Positions 4,604 to 7,980 of a DNA stretch of 7,980 nt are shown in pieces. The notes under the pieces are model-generated. The model had not been told where the DNA came from. It saw nothing but the letters and a program-made list of their open reading frames with translations, and did no database searches. Each line of letters starts with the position of its first letter. Positions within the stretch are counted from its first letter, which is position 1. Made by a program: the position numbers and the translations under genes. The DNA lies in the NCBI GenBank assembly GCA_945982465.1, contig CAMFSB010000066.1, forward strand, positions 1-7,980, given 5' to 3'. The DNA is from an uncultured Faecalibacterium sp. Its GTDB lineage: Bacteria > Bacillota > Clostridia > Oscillospirales > Ruminococcaceae.

Positions 4604-5491
4604 ATGGACACACAATCCAAACTGTACGAGGATGCCGACGAGATCGACCTGCTGGAACTTTGCTACATGCTTCTGCGGCATGTGAAGCTGCTGGCCGCCT
4701 GCCTGCTGGCGGGGGCCGTGCTTGCCGGCGTTGTAACTAAGTTTCTGATCACGCCGATCTACACGGCGTCCTCTCAGATCTACATCTTTACCAAAACCAC
4801 CAGCGTCACTTCGCTGGCCGATTTGCAGATCGGCACGCAGCTGGCTTCGGACTTTCAGATCCTGGGCACCAGCCGTCCCGTGATCGAGCGTGTCATCCGC
4901 ACCCTGCGGCTGGACACCACCTACGAGAAGCTGCTGCAGACCATCACCGTTACCAACCTGAGCAACAGCCGCATTCTGGAGATCACGGTCGAAAACCCGG
5001 ACCCCCAGCTTGCCAGTGATATCAGCAACGCCATGGCTGAATCGCTGAGCCTGCGCGTGGCCGAGATCATGAACACCGACCAACCCTCCATCGTGGCGAA
5101 CGCTGTGGTGCCCGCAAAGCCTTCCAGCCCCAGACTGAGTCGCAATGTAGCCCTTGGCGCATTGCTGGGCTTTGTGCTGTGCGCGGGCGTGCTGGTAGTA
5201 CAGTTCCTGCTGGACGACACCATCAAGACCGCCGAGGATGTGGAGAAGTACCTGCACATCAATACGCTGGCCGCCATCCCGCTGGAGCATGGGCAGGAAC
5301 CCAGCCGCAAGGCTTTGTGGGGCAAGCCCGGCAAGCGGCCCGCCCTGCTGGCCGGCAAGCCCAGCACAGGCAGCAAGGGCAGAAAATCTTATGCTGCACC
5401 TGCCGAGCCTTCCGCATCCGCATCCGCCTCCGCCGCGGAGGGGGCCTCGCCCCGGGCGCTGAAAACCAAATCCGCCCACATCAAAAAGTAA
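4604..5491 (+). CDS. Wzz/CpsC-like polysaccharide chain-length modulator
   Basis: A 295-residue membrane protein of the Wzz / capsule-modulator family, which controls polysaccharide length and, in Firmicutes, switches on a partner tyrosine kinase. Residues 1-27 are cytoplasmic; DEIDLLELCYMLLRHVK is the usual Wzz opening. TM1 is at about 28-50. An extracellular domain runs to about 165. The proline motif P170-x2-P173-x2-P176 leads into TM2 (about 181-203). Then comes LDDTIKTAEDVEKYLHI, the family's cytoplasmic signature. Unusually, the cytoplasmic tail continues for about 75 residues, basic and low in complexity (SASASASAA at 270-278). ATG 4604 was preferred over the frame's first ATG at 4550 because GAGGAA lies just upstream and the extra 18 residues are unlike the family. 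It begins the cluster, 12 bp before the sortase gene. No kinase gene follows. Confidence 0.85.
   Translation: MDTQSKLYEDADEIDLLELCYMLLRHVKLLAACLLAGAVLAGVVTKFLITPIYTASSQIYIFTKTTSVTSLADLQIGTQLASDFQILGTSRPVIERVIRTLRLDTTYEKLLQTITVTNLSNSRILEITVENPDPQLASDISNAMAESLSLRVAEIMNTDQPSIVANAVVPAKPSSPRLSRNVALGALLGFVLCAGVLVVQFLLDDTIKTAEDVEKYLHINTLAAIPLEHGQEPSRKALWGKPGKRPALLAGKPSTGSKGRKSYAAPAEPSASASASAAEGASPRALKTKSAHIKK
5411..5434 (+). repeat. Hexanucleotide repeat in the modulator tail
   Basis: Four in-frame TCCGC(A/C) hexamers in tandem encode Ser-Ala repeats within the cytoplasmic tail. Gain or loss of units would change the tail length without breaking the frame. Confidence 0.6.
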
Positions 5492-5503
5492 CGGAGGCCC
5501 CCT

Positions 5504-6319
5504 ATGAAGCATGCGCACGAAAAACCTGCGGGGCAGTTTACCCGCGGGCAGCAGATCCTGCTGGGCGTTTTGCTGCTGGCCGCCGCGGTGAGCGTGGGCT
5601 ACCTTGCCTTTTACTATACGCGCCTGCATAATGCCGACCGGATTTACCAAACGCTGCAAAGCAGCGCCGTGGCTTCATCGGCACAGCCTACGCCGGAGCC
5701 GGCGGCATCGGAGCCGCCCCAGCCCACGGCCGAGCCGGTGGTCATTCCCATTGATTTTGACGAGCTGCACCGGATCAACCCGGACATCTACGCATGGCTG
5801 GAGATCCCCGGTACTGACATCGCCTACCCCATTGCGCAGCACCCCCTCGATGATTCCTATTATCTGGATCACACCATCGAGGGCGTGGCCGGCCTGCCCG
5901 GTTCCATTTATACCGAACGCGCCAACGCGCAGGATTTCAGCGATTACAATACCGTGATCTACGGCCACAACATGAAAAACGGCACCATGTTCGGCTCGCT
6001 GAAAAAGTACCGCGACCCGGATTATCTGCAGCAGCACCGGGAGATCATCATCTACACCCCCACCGAAAAGCGGGTGTACCGGGTGTTTGCCGCCGTTGTG
6101 TACAGCAACATCCACATCCTGAACAGCTTTGACTTTACCGATCCGTTTGGCCGCGAGCTGTTTTTGTCCACACTGAGCGACACGCGCAACCTGAACAGTC
6201 AGGTGCTGGACGACGTGGAAGTGACCACCGACAGCCAGCTGCTCACCCTGAGCACCTGCGTGGGCGGTCAGCCCAACAACCGTTATCTGATCGAGGCAGT
6301 TTATGTCGGAAATGAATAA
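5504..6319 (+). CDS. Class B sortase
   Basis: A 271-residue membrane-anchored cysteine transpeptidase that cuts a sorting motif in a secreted protein and links it to a cell-wall amino group. A cytoplasmic N-terminus is followed by one TM segment (about 18-38), a Pro/Ala-rich linker (53-80), and the sortase beta-barrel. The catalytic triad is visible: His155 (VIYGHNMKNGTMFGSL, the class B form), Cys252 in TLSTC, and Arg260 eight residues later. NPDIYAWLEIPGTDIAYPI is the usual class B beginning of the barrel. GGAGG lies six bases before the ATG. The gene is 12 bp from the modulator gene and overlaps the LCP gene by 17 bp, so the three are very likely one operon. The adjacent S-P-T-T-G protein is its probable substrate, because Clostridioides difficile class B sortase uses (S/P)PxTG. 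Confidence 0.93.
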   Translation: MKHAHEKPAGQFTRGQQILLGVLLLAAAVSVGYLAFYYTRLHNADRIYQTLQSSAVASSAQPTPEPAASEPPQPTAEPVVIPIDFDELHRINPDIYAWLEIPGTDIAYPIAQHPLDDSYYLDHTIEGVAGLPGSIYTERANAQDFSDYNTVIYGHNMKNGTMFGSLKKYRDPDYLQQHREIIIYTPTEKRVYRVFAAVVYSNIHILNSFDFTDPFGRELFLSTLSDTRNLNSQVLDDVEVTTDSQLLTLSTCVGGQPNNRYLIEAVYVGNE

Positions 6320-7319
6320 ACCCGCCCGCCGGCCGGACCTGCGCATCTGGCTTGTGGCCGCCGTTGTGGTGCTGGCCGCTGCCGCGCTGATCGGCGTGCT
6401 GGCCGCGCAGATCGTTTCGCGCCCGTCGGTTACCCGGGGGGACAGCAGTTCCCAAACGGAAGCCGACAGCGAAGGCTTTGCCGATACCGTAATGCTGGAC
6501 GGGCAGACTTATGTGCGCAACACCCGGCTCAAGGCCGTTTTGCTGCTGGGCATTGACCAAAGCGCGGAGCAGATCGCCTCGCGCGACCCGAACCAGTTTG
6601 GCAACGGCGGCCGTGCCGACGCCATCGCCGTACTGATCGTTGACCCGGATAGCCTGACTGCCCGCGTGCTGGAAATTTCGCGCGAGACGATGGTGGATGT
6701 GGACGTATACGACCAGATGGACCGCTACCTGTACACTTCGCAGATGCAGCTTACCTTGCAGTACGCCTGCGCCAGCAGCCTGCAGCGCGGCAACTGGCTG
6801 ATGAAAAACAAGGTGTCGGAGCTGTTGTACGGTATCCCCATTGACGCGGCAGCCGCCCTGACCATGGACGGCATCCCCGCTGTGGTGGACGCGGCCGGCG
6901 GCGTAACGTTGACCATGCAGCAGGATTATACCTACATTGACCCCGCGTTTGCCAAAGGCGCCACCCTGACCATGGACGGCGCCCAGGCCGAACGCTTTAT
7001 CCATTACCGCGATGTCTCGGTAACCGGCAGCAACACCGACCGCATGGAGCGCCACGCCCAGGTACTGCGGGCACTGGCCGGCCAGCTGGAGGGCGCCGAT
7101 GACGCCGCGGTGACCCGGCTGCAAAACGCGGCCGAGCCGTATCTGGAAACCGATGTCGACGCCGACACCCTGGCGCTTTTGGCGCAGTGCCGGCTGGACC
7201 CGGTGATTTACAGCGTGCCCGGCGAAGTAAAGGCCAGCTCGTCCAGCGATGAATTTTACACGGACGAGGACGCGCTGCGCCGCCTGGTGGTGGAGCTGTT
7301 CTACCTGCCGGCGGCTTGA
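6303..7319 (+). CDS. LytR-CpsA-Psr family glycopolymer transferase
   Basis: A 338-residue membrane protein of the LCP family, which transfers glycopolymers (teichoic acid, capsule or other wall glycans) from polyprenyl-pyrophosphate to peptidoglycan, outside the membrane. A short basic cytoplasmic N-terminus precedes one TM (about 15-37) and the extracellular LCP domain from about 75. Conserved ligands are visible: LLLGIDQ with Asp85, GRADAIAV with Arg104 and Asp106, ISRET with Arg127 (Glu where Asp is usual), and FIHYRDV...DRMERHAQVLRAL with Arg236 and Arg247. The ATG at 6303 was chosen because GAGG lies six bases upstream; the next ATG at 6312 is too far. The start inside the sortase gene implies translational coupling. 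Some LCP proteins glycosylate surface proteins, e.g. Actinomyces oris LcpA; a similar role here is inferred from context only. Confidence 0.92.
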   Translation: MSEMNKPARRPDLRIWLVAAVVVLAAAALIGVLAAQIVSRPSVTRGDSSSQTEADSEGFADTVMLDGQTYVRNTRLKAVLLLGIDQSAEQIASRDPNQFGNGGRADAIAVLIVDPDSLTARVLEISRETMVDVDVYDQMDRYLYTSQMQLTLQYACASSLQRGNWLMKNKVSELLYGIPIDAAAALTMDGIPAVVDAAGGVTLTMQQDYTYIDPAFAKGATLTMDGAQAERFIHYRDVSVTGSNTDRMERHAQVLRALAGQLEGADDAAVTRLQNAAEPYLETDVDADTLALLAQCRLDPVIYSVPGEVKASSSSDEFYTDEDALRRLVVELFYLPAA

Positions 7320-7387
7320 AGTTGGTTTGACGGTGTATAAGGGGCACACTGTTCAGACATAGATTCCTATAGGAGGATTGATATCTC

Positions 7388-7980
7388 ATGAAGAAAGTAG
7401 TTTCCATGATCGTGGCTGCGATGATGGTCTGCTGCATCGGCATGACTGCTTTTGCAGCTGGCAGCCCGATCAAAGTTGAGCCTGTTGTTGACACTTCGGC
7501 CACCACTGTGGCCGAGGAAGCCACCATCGGCGGCGTTGCCGTTGAGAAAGTGGCCGTTGCTGCCGGCACCGCCGATACCGCGGCCGCTGCGGCCGCTCCT
7601 GCCAAGCTCACCGAGCTGGCGCAGGGTCAGGTTGCTGGCGCTGCCGTTGCCTACACCCTGATGGACGTGTCCGTAAAGGATGCCAGCGGCAACGTGCTGC
7701 ATCCCTCGGCAACGGAGCCTGTCAAGGTTACCTTCCAGGTCGCAACCGGTCTGGACGCCCGCATCGCCCCCATGGTGATGCACTGGAATGGCACTGACTG
7801 GGAAGTGGTCGTCTCCAGCTTTGACCGTGCCACCGGCAAGCTGACCGCCACCTTCACCAGCCTGTCTCCCGTCGCCATCGTGTACGCTTCCACCGTGACC
7901 GCCGACCCTTCCGGCTCGTCTGCTCCCGCTGTTTCGCCCACCACTGGCGAAAACGGCTTTGTGGCGCTGGCTTGGGGTGT
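7388..7980 (+). CDS. Secreted cell-wall-anchored protein, likely sortase substrate (cut by window end)
   Basis: The first 197 residues are seen and no stop occurs before the window edge. Residues 1-23 are a signal peptide (KK, a hydrophobic stretch, then AFA before the predicted cut at 23/24). An Ala/Thr/Val-rich region (about 30-85) follows. Residues of about 86-168 look like a small beta-sandwich, with PVKVTFQV, MHWNGTDWEV and TATFTSLSPVAIVY; the HWNGxxWE and SLSPVAIV wording recurs in clostridial surface proteins. A Pro/Ser-rich spacer leads to SPTTG (183-187) and then a hydrophobic FVALAWG run, i.e. a sorting signal whose end is outside the window. An AGGAGG (7371-7376) lies 11 bases upstream. 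It follows the LCP gene after 68 bp with no visible terminator. No full promoter was found there, only a TTGACG at 7327, so it may be co-transcribed. The ligand is unknown. Confidence 0.82.
   Translation, partial: MKKVVSMIVAAMMVCCIGMTAFAAGSPIKVEPVVDTSATTVAEEATIGGVAVEKVAVAAGTADTAAAAAAPAKLTELAQGQVAGAAVAYTLMDVSVKDASGNVLHPSATEPVKVTFQVATGLDARIAPMVMHWNGTDWEVVVSSFDRATGKLTATFTSLSPVAIVYASTVTADPSGSSAPAVSPTTGENGFVALAWG
7580..7597 (+). repeat. Tandem 9-bp repeat in the surface-protein gene
   Basis: GCGGCCGCT occurs twice in direct tandem and encodes six consecutive alanines. It keeps the frame, so copy-number changes would only lengthen or shorten the Ala-rich linker. Confidence 0.7.
7934..7948 (+). other. 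S-P-T-T-G cell-wall sorting motif
   Basis: The codons give Ser-Pro-Thr-Thr-Gly, preceded by a Ser/Pro/Ala-rich spacer and followed by GENG and then hydrophobic residues, the usual order of a sorting signal. The form fits the (S/P)PxTG motif known for clostridial class B sortase rather than the LPxTG of class A. The positively charged tail expected after the hydrophobic stretch is outside the window. Confidence 0.7.

Noticed and set aside
4472..5659. A 395-residue minus-strand open frame opposite the modulator gene
   Set aside because: It has shadow composition (Gly, Gln and His rich), no family resemblance and no ribosome binding site. It also overlaps the plus-strand promoter and two genes.
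6243..7349. A 368-residue minus-strand open frame opposite the LCP gene
   Set aside because: An antisense shadow of a well-supported LCP gene, with no domain.
1..7980. CRISPR array, tRNA, rRNA or phage genes
   Set aside because: No regularly spaced long repeats, cloverleaf sequence, rRNA segments or phage proteins were seen on either strand.

Overview
The window suggests a GC-rich Gram-positive anaerobe of the Clostridia, most likely an Oscillospiraceae gut bacterium of the Faecalibacterium/Gemmiger/Subdoligranulum type. The reasons are the GC-rich genes with AGGAG-type ribosome binding sites, a class B sortase with an S-P-x-T-G substrate, a LytR-CpsA-Psr protein, a Firmicutes-type capsule chain-length modulator and a FatA-like acyl-ACP thioesterase. 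The genus is an inference.

Layout. Bases 87-1383 are a complete, AT-richer IS3-family (IS150-subgroup) insertion sequence on the minus strand: orfA, an A7 slippery site with a downstream hairpin, orfB with an intact DDE(35)+K catalytic set, and 24-bp terminal inverted repeats. It lies 32 bp beyond the stop of guaB and seems to have landed inside a hairpin that may have been the guaB terminator. guaB (1416-2930, minus) encodes an IMP dehydrogenase that closely resembles the divergent Tritrichomonas foetus type, with its own promoter. Bases 2931-3385 hold no convincing protein gene but are dense in signals. On the minus strand there is an array of six TGYAA boxes at helical spacing, a promoter embedded in it, a hairpin starting at about +2 of the predicted transcript, two anti-Shine-Dalgarno UUCUCCU motifs, and a strong intrinsic terminator. 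Together these predict an undescribed small RNA of about 165 nt. An acyl-ACP thioesterase gene (3386-4111, minus) follows, and then a 492-bp intergenic region with promoters firing both ways.

The right half, plus strand, is a compact cell-surface cluster: a Wzz/CpsC-like chain-length modulator (4604-5491), a class B sortase (5504-6319), a LytR-CpsA-Psr glycopolymer transferase (6303-7319, overlapping the sortase by 17 bp), and the start of a secreted protein (7388 to the window end). That protein carries a signal peptide and an S-P-T-T-G sorting motif that fits the neighbouring sortase.

How the genes work together (inference): the modulator may set polysaccharide length, the LCP protein may transfer glycan to a wall or protein acceptor, and the sortase may anchor the adjacent protein. 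This combination recalls the LCP/sortase glycoprotein system of Actinomyces oris. No tyrosine kinase partner for the modulator lies in the window. The guaB-thioesterase half looks like ordinary metabolism, apart from the unusual IMPDH type, the IS and the putative sRNA.
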